Source of the DNA: Nitrospirales bacterium
GTDB taxonomy: Bacteria; Nitrospirota; Nitrospiria; Nitrospirales; UBA8639
NCBI GenBank assembly: GCA_022824735.1
Contig: JAJDZI010000021.1
Location: forward strand, 1-32,545
Direction of reading: 5' to 3'
DNA length: 32,545 nucleotides
A model generated the notes under the pieces. The model did no database searches, was not told where the DNA came from, and saw only the letters and a program-made list of their open reading frames with translations. The position numbers and the translations under genes were made by a program. Position 1 is the first letter of the stretch. Every line of letters begins with the position of its first letter. Positions 7,742-15,593 of the stretch are shown here, piece after piece.

Positions 7742-9238
7742 TTACTCTAATCCTTGCTCGGCCATTTCGATGCTGCGCATCATGGCGCGGGCTTTGTTGC
7801 ACGTTTCTTCGTATTCCCTGGCCGGGTCCGAGTCGGCCACAATTCCGGCTCCGGCTTGAATAAAGGCGTCCCGGCCTTTAAAGACAATGGTTCGAATGTT
7901 GATGCAGGTATCCATGCTGCCCGAGAAACTGAAATAGCCCACCGCGCCGGCATAGGGTCCCCGTTTCGTGGGTTCGAGTTCTTCGATGATCTGCATGGCG
8001 CGGATTTTCGGCGCTCCCGAAACCGTCCCGGCCGGGAAGCAGGCTTTCATCACGTCATAGGCGTCTCTGCCGGGAGAAAGCGTCCCCGTCACCTGCGAGA
8101 CAATGTGCATGACGTGCGAGTACCGTTCGATTTTCATGAATGGATCAAGCGCGACAGTGCCCGTTTGCGCCACGCGGCCGACGTCGTTTCTTCCCAAATC
8201 GACCAGCATGACGTGTTCGGCGCGTTCCTTTGTATCAGTCAACAGTTCATCGGCCAAGGCCTGGTCTTTCGCAACGGTATCCCCACGTTTCCGGGTTCCG
8301 GCGATCGGCCGGACGACGACTTGGTCCTCTTCACGCCGGACCAGGATTTCCGGTGAGGATCCCACCAATTCAACTCCCGCTACCCGGAGATAGAACATGT
8401 ACGGTGACGGATTGATGACTCTCAACGCGCGGTAGATTTCCAAAGGCGACGTCCGAATCCTGGTTTGCCACCGTTGGGAGACCACGGCCTGGATGATGTC
8501 GCCGGCCTGAATATATTCTTTGGTCCGCATCACCATTTTCTCAAAGGTGGCCTGGGTCATATTGGAAGTGAAGCGGAGAGCGTGCCTGCGCGCGCTTGCA
8601 GGCCGGTGTCGCAGGGGTGTCTTGAGCTTCGCGATCATTTTTTCGATGCGGGTCGTCGCATCCGCGTAGGCGGACCTGACGTCCGATTTCCTGGAGGAGG
8701 CAATATGCGCATTGGCCACGACTTTGACCGTATGTCGCACGTTATCGAAAATCACAAGCGTATCCGTGACGAAAAAGGCGAACAGGGGGAGTCGTGCCGA
8801 ATCCTTGGGATACTCGGGAACCGGTTCAAAAAATCGCACGACGTCGTATCCCAGGTATCCAACGGCGCCTCCGACAAAGCGCGGGAGGTCGGGCACCTGT
8901 ACCGGCTGAAACTCGGACAGGATTGTCCTGATATGGTCCAACGGATTGTCTCCCAAGGGAAAGGTTTCGGTTTTCCGCCCTCTCTTGACGTGGAGGACGC
9001 CGTCTTCTTCCCAGAGCACTTGCGTGGCGCTGTTGCCCAAGAAGGAGTATCGCGCCCAACGTTCACCGCCCTCGATGCTTTCAAACAGGAACGCCGTCCG
9101 ACCGGTGTTGATTTTCGAAAATGCGCTAACCGGCGTTTCTCGGTCAGCCAGAATTTCACGATAGACCGGCACGAGATTCCCCGTTGCGGCCAATTGGCGG
9201 AATTGGTCGAAACTTATTGAATAACAAGGCTTTTTCAT
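7742..9238 (-). CDS. trpE: Anthranilate synthase component I
   Basis: TrpE converts chorismate and ammonia to anthranilate, the committed step. The 498-residue protein has the N-terminal regulatory segment LFESIEGGERWARYSFLG (Glu53-Ser54), the site of tryptophan feedback in this family. NPSPYMFYLR (277-286) is the second part of that site, so feedback inhibition is likely kept. Catalytic chorismate and Mg motifs follow: RPIAGTRKRG (310-319), EHVMLVDLGRNDVGR (341-355) and GTVSGAPKIRAM (404-415). The ATG at 9238 gives the usual N-terminus. A TTG at 9265 would add nine residues. I see no Trp-rich leader peptide upstream, so attenuation is not supported. Confidence 0.97.
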   Translation of the reverse strand: MKKPCYSISFDQFRQLAATGNLVPVYREILADRETPVSAFSKINTGRTAFLFESIEGGERWARYSFLGNSATQVLWEEDGVLHVKRGRKTETFPLGDNPLDHIRTILSEFQPVQVPDLPRFVGGAVGYLGYDVVRFFEPVPEYPKDSARLPLFAFFVTDTLVIFDNVRHTVKVVANAHIASSRKSDVRSAYADATTRIEKMIAKLKTPLRHRPASARRHALRFTSNMTQATFEKMVMRTKEYIQAGDIIQAVVSQRWQTRIRTSPLEIYRALRVINPSPYMFYLRVAGVELVGSSPEILVRREEDQVVVRPIAGTRKRGDTVAKDQALADELLTDTKERAEHVMLVDLGRNDVGRVAQTGTVALDPFMKIERYSHVMHIVSQVTGTLSPGRDAYDVMKACFPAGTVSGAPKIRAMQIIEELEPTKRGPYAGAVGYFSFSGSMDTCINIRTIVFKGRDAFIQAGAGIVADSDPAREYEETCNKARAMMRSIEMAEQGLE

Positions 9239-9446
9239 GGCAAGAACGGTATCATGCGACTTCAAAACAAGTCAATGAAAGGCCAGAATCCGAATCCTTT
9301 CTTCCCTTGTAGTACTTGGGATTGGCAGAACAGCCTGCAATGCTTGATGTCAACACCCGGTATGAATACAGTAGAGTGCCATTGTTCTTTATTTCCTCTC
9401 CCTTGATGGGAGAGGATCAAGGTGAGGGTGAAGGAGAAAAGGGATT
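9239..9446. promoter_or_regulatory. Divergent intergenic region of trpE and def
   Basis: The start of the whole trp transcript and of def must lie here. Toward def, TTGATG (9344-9349) and TACAGT (9367-9372) have a 17-base spacer and form a fair sigma70-type pair. Toward trpE, TTGACA lies at 9353-9348, but the -10 position is poor (TTCTGC). No leader peptide with clustered Trp codons, T-box or other riboswitch could be recognised. A family-B repeat occupies 9391-9432. Confidence 0.35.
9391..9432 (+). repeat. Dispersed palindromic repeat, family B, copy 2
   Basis: This is the inverted near-identical partner of 4435-4476 (40 of 42 bases). It ends 14 bases before the def ATG, so the GGAGAAAAGGGA ribosome-binding region of def begins right after the repeat tail. 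Confidence 0.9.
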
Positions 9447-9980
9447 ATGTCGTTGTTAAAAATTGCCAGGATGGGTCATCCGGGGATTCGGCAGGGAACC
9501 GAACCTGTTTCCTCAGAGGAATTGCATTCGCAGGCAATCCAGCGACTCATTGATGACATGGTTGAAACCATGCGGGATGCCGATGGCGTGGGTGTTGCCG
9601 CGCCGCAGGTTCACGTGTCCAAACAGATCATTGCGATCGAAGTGTCACCGGAAAATCCGCGTTACCCGAACCATCCGGCTGTTCCGCTCATGGTCTTGCT
9701 CAATCCCATGATCATCGACCACGCGGAGACCATGGAAGAGGGGTGGGAAGGCTGTTTGAGCGTGCCGGATTTACGCGGGCTTGTGCCCCGTTGGACAAGG
9801 GTCACGGTCAGTGGTCTTGACCGTGAAGGGCAAGTCGTCGCATTGGACGCCGAAGGATTTTTCGCCCGCGTGATCCAGCATGAAGTCGATCATTTGAACG
9901 GCAAGGTCTTTTTGGATCGATTGCCGGACCTCCAAACACTCACGCATTTGCGTGAATATGAACAGTTCTGGAAAAGGTAG
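9447..9980 (+). CDS. def: Peptide deformylase
   Basis: PDF removes the N-formyl group from nascent proteins in the cytosol using a bound metal, usually Fe(II). All three family motifs are present in the 177-residue protein: GVGVAAPQ (47-54), EGCLSVP with metal ligand Cys103, and QHEVDHLNG with ligands His145 and His149 and catalytic Glu146. The ATG at 9447 follows GGAGAAAAGGGA. No fmt gene is adjacent. The gene converges on nirK with only nine bases between the two stops. Confidence 0.97.
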   Translation: MSLLKIARMGHPGIRQGTEPVSSEELHSQAIQRLIDDMVETMRDADGVGVAAPQVHVSKQIIAIEVSPENPRYPNHPAVPLMVLLNPMIIDHAETMEEGWEGCLSVPDLRGLVPRWTRVTVSGLDREGQVVALDAEGFFARVIQHEVDHLNGKVFLDRLPDLQTLTHLREYEQFWKR

Positions 9981-9989
9981 AGAGCCGGC

Positions 9990-10988
9990 TCACTGGAGAC
10001 CTTTATAGACGTCGGGGTTCTTTTTCCCTTCCACCTTCAGCAGCCCCAAGGCGCCTTTCTCGATACGAAAGATCGAATGGTCCACCGAGATATACGTGCC
10101 GGGGACTTCGACGACAAATTCCGCAATGGAAGATCCCGCGGCCGGCACCAGTGTGGTCTGCACGTTTTCCAAGGGCGCTGTTGTGAGTGAGCCTTCAGTC
10201 CAGACCTTGTCGAAGATTTCGCCGATGATGTGCCACGACGACACGAGGTTGGGACCGGCATTGCCGAAGAAAATCCGTATTTTGTCCCCGACTTTGGCCT
10301 TGAGCGGATTTTTCACCAGGGAACCGGCCATCCCGTTGTACACCACGTAAGTGGGGTGTTCGTCCGATCCTTTTTTGTGATCGAACTCCAGGACGCCGTC
10401 CTTGCCTTCCTTAGTGTAAAAATCGCTTTGAAGGACGTAGAATTCTTTATCCACGGGCGGCAGGCCGCCTTCCGGTTCCACCAGGACCATGCCATACATA
10501 CCGTTTGCAATGTGAGCTGGAATCGATGGCGACGCAGTGGCGCAATGGTACACATACAGCCCCGGATTGATGGCCTTGAAGCTCAACCCTGTTGTCTCTC
10601 CGGGTTCGGTATTCAGCATTGCGGCACCGCCGCCCGGCCCGTTGACCGCATGGAAGTCGATATTATGACTTTCGGAGCTGTCCTTGCCGTTGGTTAAATG
10701 AATCTGTACCGTATCGCCAACCCGGACCCGGATCATGGGACCCGGCACCGTGCCGTTGAAGCTCCAGAATTTATATTGCTTCCCTTCGGCGATGGTGCCG
10801 ACGTATTCCTTCGCTTCCATTTCAACCACGACCGTTGCCGGCTTGGCACGGGTAATGGGGGGAGGAACGTTCGGTGCCGTCGAAAGCTGGGCCTTGATGG
10901 TTTCTGCGGATGACAGGACAGGACAGCCTGCCAGGCACAGGGCGACCATCCATGCACTACGGATTCTTCGGGAACGTGGCTTCTGCAT
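9990..10988 (-). CDS. nirK: Copper-containing nitrite reductase, AniA-type
   Basis: NirK reduces nitrite to nitric oxide in the periplasm or on the cell surface. All ligands are visible in this two-cupredoxin, 332-residue protein. Type 1 copper has His108, Cys149, His159 and Met164. Type 2 copper has His113, His148 and His304. Catalytic Asp111 (SHNIDFH) and His253 (SSWHIIG) are present. The segment HIANGMYGMVLVEPEGGL matches the Neisseria AniA class. The N-terminus has a basic stretch, a hydrophobic run and LAGC ending at Cys22, which fits a lipobox. A signal peptidase I site after SSA (residue 28) is the alternative. AGGAGG lies eight bases before the ATG. A good promoter pair lies at 11069-11097. 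Related assimilatory or detoxifying roles cannot be excluded. Confidence 0.94.
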   Translation of the reverse strand: MQKPRSRRIRSAWMVALCLAGCPVLSSAETIKAQLSTAPNVPPPITRAKPATVVVEMEAKEYVGTIAEGKQYKFWSFNGTVPGPMIRVRVGDTVQIHLTNGKDSSESHNIDFHAVNGPGGGAAMLNTEPGETTGLSFKAINPGLYVYHCATASPSIPAHIANGMYGMVLVEPEGGLPPVDKEFYVLQSDFYTKEGKDGVLEFDHKKGSDEHPTYVVYNGMAGSLVKNPLKAKVGDKIRIFFGNAGPNLVSSWHIIGEIFDKVWTEGSLTTAPLENVQTTLVPAAGSSIAEFVVEVPGTYISVDHSIFRIEKGALGLLKVEGKKNPDVYKGLQ

Positions 10989-11068
10989 TGTTCAACCTCC
11001 TGATATGATCGGTGTCTATGATTTTCACAGATAATGTGAACGTCTATTGGAAAATTGTCTTGATGAGC

Positions 11069-11097
11069 ATGATATACTTTTTGTTTTAATGTGACAA
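11069..11097 (-). promoter_or_regulatory. Candidate sigma70-type promoter for nirK
   Basis: On the minus strand, TTGTCA (11097-11092) and TATCAT (11074-11069) are separated by exactly 17 bases. A start site near 11062 would leave a leader of about 75 bases before the nirK ATG. I found no clear FNR or NnrR-type box beside it. Confidence 0.5.
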
Positions 11098-11165
11098 TTT
11101 GGCCGGAAACTGACGGGTAGGGTAAGAAGCGAACATTCCGGTTATGTTATCCACGTGAACATCTC

Positions 11166-11966
11166 ATGAAAATCGTCCGTTTTCAAGATCCGGCAGGTAA
11201 CGTTCACTATGGTGAGTGGATAAAGGAGTGGTCGGCTCTCCTCATCGAGAAAACGACTGACGACATGCACCAGGTCACCGACCACGTCGTTGCGATTGAC
11301 AAACTCCTTGCGCCCGTCGAACCTCCAAGCATTCTGTGCGTGGGATTGAATTACCGGCGGCACGCGGAAGAAACGGGCGCAAAGATTCCTGAACATCCCG
11401 TGCTGTTCATCAAGGCGGTGAACGCGCTGGCCCATCCCGGTGATCCCATCATTATTCCCAGAGTTGCTCCGGAGCAGGTTGATTGTGAGGGTGAATTGGC
11501 CGTGGTCATCGGAAAACCCGGAAAGAATATTGACCGGCATCGGGCTCTCGATCACGTGCTGGGGTATACCTGCGCCAACGACGTCAGTGCGCGGCGTTGG
11601 CAAAAAGAAGGTGGGGGCAAGCAGTGGTGCCGGGGAAAATCATTTGATACGTTTTGCCCGCTCGGACCCTGCCTGGTCACGCCCGACGAGGTTCCCGATC
11701 CCAATGCCCTCAGGATCACAACCACGCTCAATGACACAATCATGCAGGATTCCACCACCGCGGACATGATTTTCGACGTGCCGTCCCTGATCAGCTTCTT
11801 GAGCGAAGGAACGACGTTATTGACGGGGACGGTGATCCTGACTGGTACTCCCCAAGGTGTGGGATTTGCGCGCAATCCTCAAGTCTTCCTGAAGAAGGGC
11901 GACAGGGTTGCCATTGAAATCGAACGGATCGGAACACTTGTCAATCCCGTTTCCGAGGAAGCGTAA
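11166..11966 (+). CDS. Fumarylacetoacetate hydrolase (FAH) family protein
   Basis: This 266-residue protein has the FAH fold used by fumarylpyruvate and acylpyruvate hydrolases and by 2-hydroxyhepta-2,4-diene-1,7-dioate isomerases. The metal site is seen as Glu108 and Glu110 in VDCEGELAVVIG and Asp139 in CANDVSAR. The N-terminal catalytic segment VGLNYRRHAEE (59-69) is intact, and TGTPQGVGF near the C-terminus lines the active site. The substrate cannot be set from sequence. Oxaloacetate or acylpyruvate turnover is common among stand-alone members. It is divergent from nirK. A weak repeat copy follows at 11997. Confidence 0.9.
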   Translation: MKIVRFQDPAGNVHYGEWIKEWSALLIEKTTDDMHQVTDHVVAIDKLLAPVEPPSILCVGLNYRRHAEETGAKIPEHPVLFIKAVNALAHPGDPIIIPRVAPEQVDCEGELAVVIGKPGKNIDRHRALDHVLGYTCANDVSARRWQKEGGGKQWCRGKSFDTFCPLGPCLVTPDEVPDPNALRITTTLNDTIMQDSTTADMIFDVPSLISFLSEGTTLLTGTVILTGTPQGVGFARNPQVFLKKGDRVAIEIERIGTLVNPVSEEA

Positions 11967-11996
11967 ATAGAGACGTTGTGTACTCGCCATTCAATT

Positions 11997-12023
11997 CCCC
12001 TCCTTTGTCAGGAGGGGCGAAGG
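11997..12023 (+). repeat. Dispersed palindromic repeat, family A, partial copy
   Basis: CCCCTCCTTTGTCAGGAGGGG folds into an eight- to nine-base stem and continues CGAAGGA. It matches the first 27 bases of the copy at 14671-14710 with one or two changes. It lies between the FAH and AmpG-like stops, where it could act as a bidirectional transcript end. Confidence 0.8.
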
Positions 12024-12030
12024 ACGTTGT

Positions 12031-13572
12031 TCACGTGGGCGTATCCAGACACTTTCGCGCTTGCCAAATGAGGACGAGTACGGGCAAGCCCAGTAAGGCG
12101 GTGAACGTGAAGAAATATGAATACCCCAGGCTGTCGACGATGGTGCCTGAGTACCCGCCCAGGACTTTGGGGAATAAGGTCATGAGTGAACTGAAAACGG
12201 CATATTGCATGGCTGTAAACCGGATATTGGTGAGGCTGGAGAGAAAGGCCACAAAGGCGGTGCTGGCCAGTCCTGCTGACAGGTTGTCAACGGAAATGAC
12301 CACGTAGAGCATGTTCAGGTTGTGGCCCGTTTCGGCCAATGCAATAAACAGGAGATTGGTCGCGGCGGACAACACGGCTCCAAACAGAAGAATGCGAAGC
12401 ACGCCGTAACGGACCGACAGCAGACCTCCCAGAAATCCACCGGCAATGGTCATGAAGAGTCCGAAGGTTTTGACCACGCCGGCAATTTCCGGTTTGGTGA
12501 ATCCCATGTCCTGGTAGAACACGTTGGCGATGACGCCCAACACAATGTCGGAAATTCTGTACACCCCGATCAGTAACAGAAGCAGTAAAGCGGATTTCAG
12601 CCCGTATCGGGTGAAAAAATCTTTCAGCGGGGCGATATAGGTCTCCTGCATCATGTCCCGGTTCACGACTCCGGTACGGACCAGAAGGATGGCGATCAGC
12701 CATGCCGTTGCCACGCCCGCGCCCAGCCGTGCGGTTTCGATCACGAAACTTGCGGCGACTTCGGCACCGAGCGTGCCCGTTAGTGTCCGGTTGAGCCCGG
12801 ATGCAACTTCGCCTGAATAATAAAAAATCATGATGAATCCAACGACGGCCGAGATGAACATGAACAGGACCCGCGCGTGGTCTCCGGTTGATTTGGAAGG
12901 TTCAGGCCGTTCATGGGAGGCCGGTTCGGAAATGACGAGCGTTGTGAGGATGCCTATTGTCATGGCCGCGGCCATGATGAGATACGCCGATTGCCACGCT
13001 TGGTAGTCATACGCGCCTTTCGCTGATCCGAATGCGCCGGCGAGAAACAATGCCCCGGCCCCTGCTACCAGCATCCCAACGCGATACCCCGCGATATAGG
13101 TAGATGACAGCAGGGCTTGAAGCGAGACGTCTGCGGATTCAATGCGATACGCGTCGATGACGATGTCCTGCGTGGCGGATGAAAAACCCAGCAGTACGGC
13201 GGCCAAGGCCATCATGGTCAAGTGCCCTTCGGCGGGATCGGTAAACGCCATGCCCACAATCGCCGTAATAATGGATCCCTGTGCGAGCAGCATCCATCCG
13301 CGTCGCCGTCCCAACCTCGAAGTCAGGAGCGGGATGGGGAGCCTGTCCACGAGCGGGGCCCAGACAAACTTGAACGAGTAGCCCAAGGCCGCCCAACTGA
13401 AGAAGGTCACGGTTGCCCGTTCGATTCCGGCTTCACGCAGCCATAACGAGAGCGAGGAAAAAATCAAGAGGAGGGGAAGCCCGGCCGAGAAGCCGAGAAA
13501 CAACATGGTGATGACCCGCGGGTGTCCGAACGACCGCAGGGAACGTCGCCAGGATTGTGATGTGGTCTGCAT
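12031..13572 (-). CDS. ampG: AmpG-like MFS permease
   Basis: This 513-residue major facilitator protein has about 12 to 14 hydrophobic helices. It shows the AmpG traits LWLREAGI near residue 45, FSWAALGYSFKFVWAPLVDR and FSSATQDIVIDAYRIE (about 130-145). AmpG imports GlcNAc-anhydro-muropeptides from the periplasm for peptidoglycan recycling. In some Gram-negatives this also signals beta-lactamase induction, but no ampC or ampR is in view. The start has GAGAA a few bases before the ATG. It is divergent from the PRMT-like gene. Family assignment is good. Muropeptide specificity is inferred. Confidence 0.85.
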   Translation of the reverse strand: MQTTSQSWRRSLRSFGHPRVITMLFLGFSAGLPLLLIFSSLSLWLREAGIERATVTFFSWAALGYSFKFVWAPLVDRLPIPLLTSRLGRRRGWMLLAQGSIITAIVGMAFTDPAEGHLTMMALAAVLLGFSSATQDIVIDAYRIESADVSLQALLSSTYIAGYRVGMLVAGAGALFLAGAFGSAKGAYDYQAWQSAYLIMAAAMTIGILTTLVISEPASHERPEPSKSTGDHARVLFMFISAVVGFIMIFYYSGEVASGLNRTLTGTLGAEVAASFVIETARLGAGVATAWLIAILLVRTGVVNRDMMQETYIAPLKDFFTRYGLKSALLLLLLIGVYRISDIVLGVIANVFYQDMGFTKPEIAGVVKTFGLFMTIAGGFLGGLLSVRYGVLRILLFGAVLSAATNLLFIALAETGHNLNMLYVVISVDNLSAGLASTAFVAFLSSLTNIRFTAMQYAVFSSLMTLFPKVLGGYSGTIVDSLGYSYFFTFTALLGLPVLVLIWQARKCLDTPT

Positions 13573-13678
13573 GGGTTCTCGATAATCCGCAAAACTCCGG
13601 TGTGTTGTTGTTTGGGATTGATGACGTCAGGGTCTTGCCCGGTAGTGTACCATGCTCTAGTATGAGGCGGATATTCCT

Positions 13679-13703
13679 ACCTTCTCCCTCAAGGGGCGAG
13701 GGT
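13679..13703 (+). repeat. Degenerate dispersed repeat upstream of the PRMT-like gene
   Basis: CCTTCTCCCTCAAGGGGCGA followed by GGGTG resembles the family-A and family-B elements but has lost part of the palindrome. It ends about 20 bases before the chosen ATG at 13725. Confidence 0.55.
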
Positions 13704-13724
13704 GCCGGATGGAGAACGAGCGTC

Positions 13725-14684
13725 ATGACGAACTACACCGACTTTATCAATTATCACCTGTCGATGTTGGTTGATGAGACCCGGACGGGTGCGTACAGTC
13801 AAGCCATTTCCAAAGTTGTGAAACCGGGTGACGTGGTGGTGGACGTGGGCTGCGGATCGGGTATTCTCTCGTTTTTCGCGTGCCGGGCCGGTGCCCGCCA
13901 CGTGCATGCCATTGAGAGTGAGCCCGTGATCAATATTGCCGAACTGGTGGCGGCGAAAAACGGATTTCAAGACCGGATCACGTTTTACCATGCCTCGTCT
14001 TTCAACGTGGAGTTGCCTGAACCGGCAGACGTCATCGTGACGGAGACGATGGGCACATTTGGGTTTGAAGAAGGGATTCTCGGGTCCTTGACCGATGCCC
14101 GGGAGCGCTTCCTTAAACGAGGTGGGACACTCATCCCCCACGGTGTAGACCTGTTCCTCGTCCCCGTCGAGTTGCCCCAGTTTTACGAACACGTGGTCGA
14201 TTTTTGGGTGAACAGGTGTCAGGGATTCGACTTCTCACCCGTTCGTCATTTGACCGTGAATAACTTTCATCCCTTGAAACTGCACGAGGGAACATTTTTG
14301 GGTGATCCTCTGCGGGTACAGGAAATTGAATTCGGGGAAACGACTCAGACGGAAGTCAAGGCAGGCTTCACCATTCATGCCAGGCGGCAGGGCTGGCTTC
14401 ATGGATTGGCGGGTTGGTTCAACGCCGAATTGATGCCCGGTCTTTCTCTCTCCAATGGCCCCCAGGATAAAGCCTCGCATTGGGGGCTGGCCTTTTTTCC
14501 CATTGACCGTCCTGTTTCCGTGGACCGCGGCAACCGTATCGACGTAGAGATGTCTTCAAGCCGCAATGGAGAATATTGGCATTGGAACGTTTCAGTGAAC
14601 GGATTGCGGTTTGAACATTCCAGTACCAAGGGTTCCCTGCCGGAAGTCACAAACGACCATTCTCCTCTTTCCCCTCCTTTGTAA
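13725..14684 (+). CDS. Protein arginine methyltransferase-like (PRMT) class I methyltransferase
   Basis: This 319-residue protein follows the eukaryotic PRMT layout from end to end. NYHLSMLVDETRT (9-21) matches the PRMT motif before the Rossmann fold. VVVDVGCGSGILSF (37-50) binds S-adenosylmethionine, with Glu64 ending strand 2. TETMGTFGFEEG (106-117) resembles the double-E loop that holds arginine, Glu107 and Glu116 having the same nine-residue spacing as in PRMT1. The second half is a beta-barrel with QGFDFSPV, HGLAGWFNAEL (226-236) and SHWGLAFFPIDRPVSVDRG (251-269). These align with the PRMT1 barrel, SHW replacing the THW loop. The target is unknown. An ATG upstream at 13557 exists, but 13725 begins the homology and has GGAG in front. 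The last residues and the stop codon lie in a dispersed repeat. Confidence 0.82.
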   Translation: MTNYTDFINYHLSMLVDETRTGAYSQAISKVVKPGDVVVDVGCGSGILSFFACRAGARHVHAIESEPVINIAELVAAKNGFQDRITFYHASSFNVELPEPADVIVTETMGTFGFEEGILGSLTDARERFLKRGGTLIPHGVDLFLVPVELPQFYEHVVDFWVNRCQGFDFSPVRHLTVNNFHPLKLHEGTFLGDPLRVQEIEFGETTQTEVKAGFTIHARRQGWLHGLAGWFNAELMPGLSLSNGPQDKASHWGLAFFPIDRPVSVDRGNRIDVEMSSSRNGEYWHWNVSVNGLRFEHSSTKGSLPEVTNDHSPLSPPL

Positions 14685-14710
14685 GGAGGGGCGAAGGGGA
14701 GGTAGAGGTC
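14671..14710 (+). repeat. Dispersed palindromic repeat, family A, full copy
   Basis: A perfect nine-base stem CCCCTCCTT/AAGGAGGGG (14671-14679 with 14683-14691) closes on a TGT loop, followed by CGAAGGGGAGGTAGAGGTC. It matches 26882-26920 with one substitution and one deletion. The TAA stop of the PRMT-like gene uses the last loop base and the first stem bases (14682-14684). Confidence 0.9.
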
Positions 14711-14740
14711 CTTGAAAGAGAAGGCCCTCGGCGGGGAGAG

Positions 14741-15415
14741 TTATGGTTGGCTGACGATTAGTCGTTGACCGATGCCGATGATGTTATCCGTCAGGTTGTT
14801 CCACTTTTTCAATTGCTCAACGGTCACGTCATACGTGCGGGAGATCCGGTAGAGGGTGTCTCCCTTGACAACCGTGTAATAGGTCGGTGTGCCCATGCCG
14901 GTGGTATCGGATTGCGCCATATCCATACTGCCGGAGCCGGCGTCGGCTTTCTCGATGCCCAAGTCGTTGAACTCTGATTCGTCAAACGAAAAATCACTCA
15001 ACTCAAACTCGGATAGCGCAGGGTCGGAGAACGACGCATCGGGAGAAAGGTCCATATCGCTTGCAGAACCGGATGCGTTGCCGGCTTGCTCCCGTGTTTG
15101 CTGATTCGAGACCTGGTCTCGCAGGGTGTCACGCTCAGCAGCCAACTCCCGGTTTTGAGATCCCAACGTCGAGACTTCCTGTTGCATTTCCTGCAAGCGG
15201 GCGTCGAGTTCGTCCGTCCGCTGTTCCTCTTGCGCCAACAGACGTTGGAAGTTGAGAGCCTTGGCTTTTTCAGCCTCGTATTCACCCGTACTGACACAAC
15301 CTGAGAGCAAGACGGCACTCATCAGACAAAGCATTCCAAACCGAGGCGCGAACCTGTTTGAACATGAGCCAGGGTTTTGCAGGTGCTGTGCGGCGGGCTG
15401 AGTCTTCAAGGTCAT
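14741..15415 (-). CDS. Coiled-coil lipoprotein with C-terminal LysM domain
   Basis: This is a predicted envelope lipoprotein of 224 residues. The signal segment ends in LLSG-Cys40, a good lipobox. After it comes a heptad-like coiled coil (about 48-110), an acidic Ser/Asp-rich linker (about 115-170), and a LysM domain beginning YYTVVKGDTLYRISRTYDV (about 177-222). LysM binds the glycan backbone of peptidoglycan, so the protein probably tethers the membrane to the wall. The first 75 residues after the Cys are closely similar to those of the neighbouring gene at 15594, so the two arose by duplication. GAGAG lies about eight bases before the ATG. The exact role is unknown. Confidence 0.85.
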   Translation of the reverse strand: MTLKTQPAAQHLQNPGSCSNRFAPRFGMLCLMSAVLLSGCVSTGEYEAEKAKALNFQRLLAQEEQRTDELDARLQEMQQEVSTLGSQNRELAAERDTLRDQVSNQQTREQAGNASGSASDMDLSPDASFSDPALSEFELSDFSFDESEFNDLGIEKADAGSGSMDMAQSDTTGMGTPTYYTVVKGDTLYRISRTYDVTVEQLKKWNNLTDNIIGIGQRLIVSQP

Positions 15416-15530
15416 TTTCAGGCTCTCTTTCTGGTTTTATCCGTGTAGGTTTGAGAGGAAAGGTCACGAACCGGAGGCAAAACGACGTCCGTCAGTACTA
15501 GGAGTACAATAAAATGAGAGCCTGAAAATG
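15413..15530. repeat. 15-base inverted repeat around the LysM lipoprotein start
   Basis: The arm at 15413-15427 is the exact reverse complement of the arm at 15516-15530 (GAGAGCCTGAAAATG). The first arm contains the start codon and ribosome-binding region of the LysM lipoprotein. The second lies 88 bases upstream of it. It may be a duplication trace or an RNA pairing that hides the start site. Confidence 0.75.
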
Positions 15531-15593
15531 TCAATCCTGACGAGTGTCTTTGTGGGACGTGGTGAACTGCCGGGCGCTGTTTCCTGGCCGGAC

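Noticed and set aside
8465..9220. Plus-strand frame of 251 codons
   Set aside because: It is antisense to trpE and arises from codon bias on the other strand.
9239..9396. Tryptophan leader peptide and attenuator before trpE
   Set aside because: No short frame with tandem Trp codons and no pair of competing stems followed by a T-run could be found.
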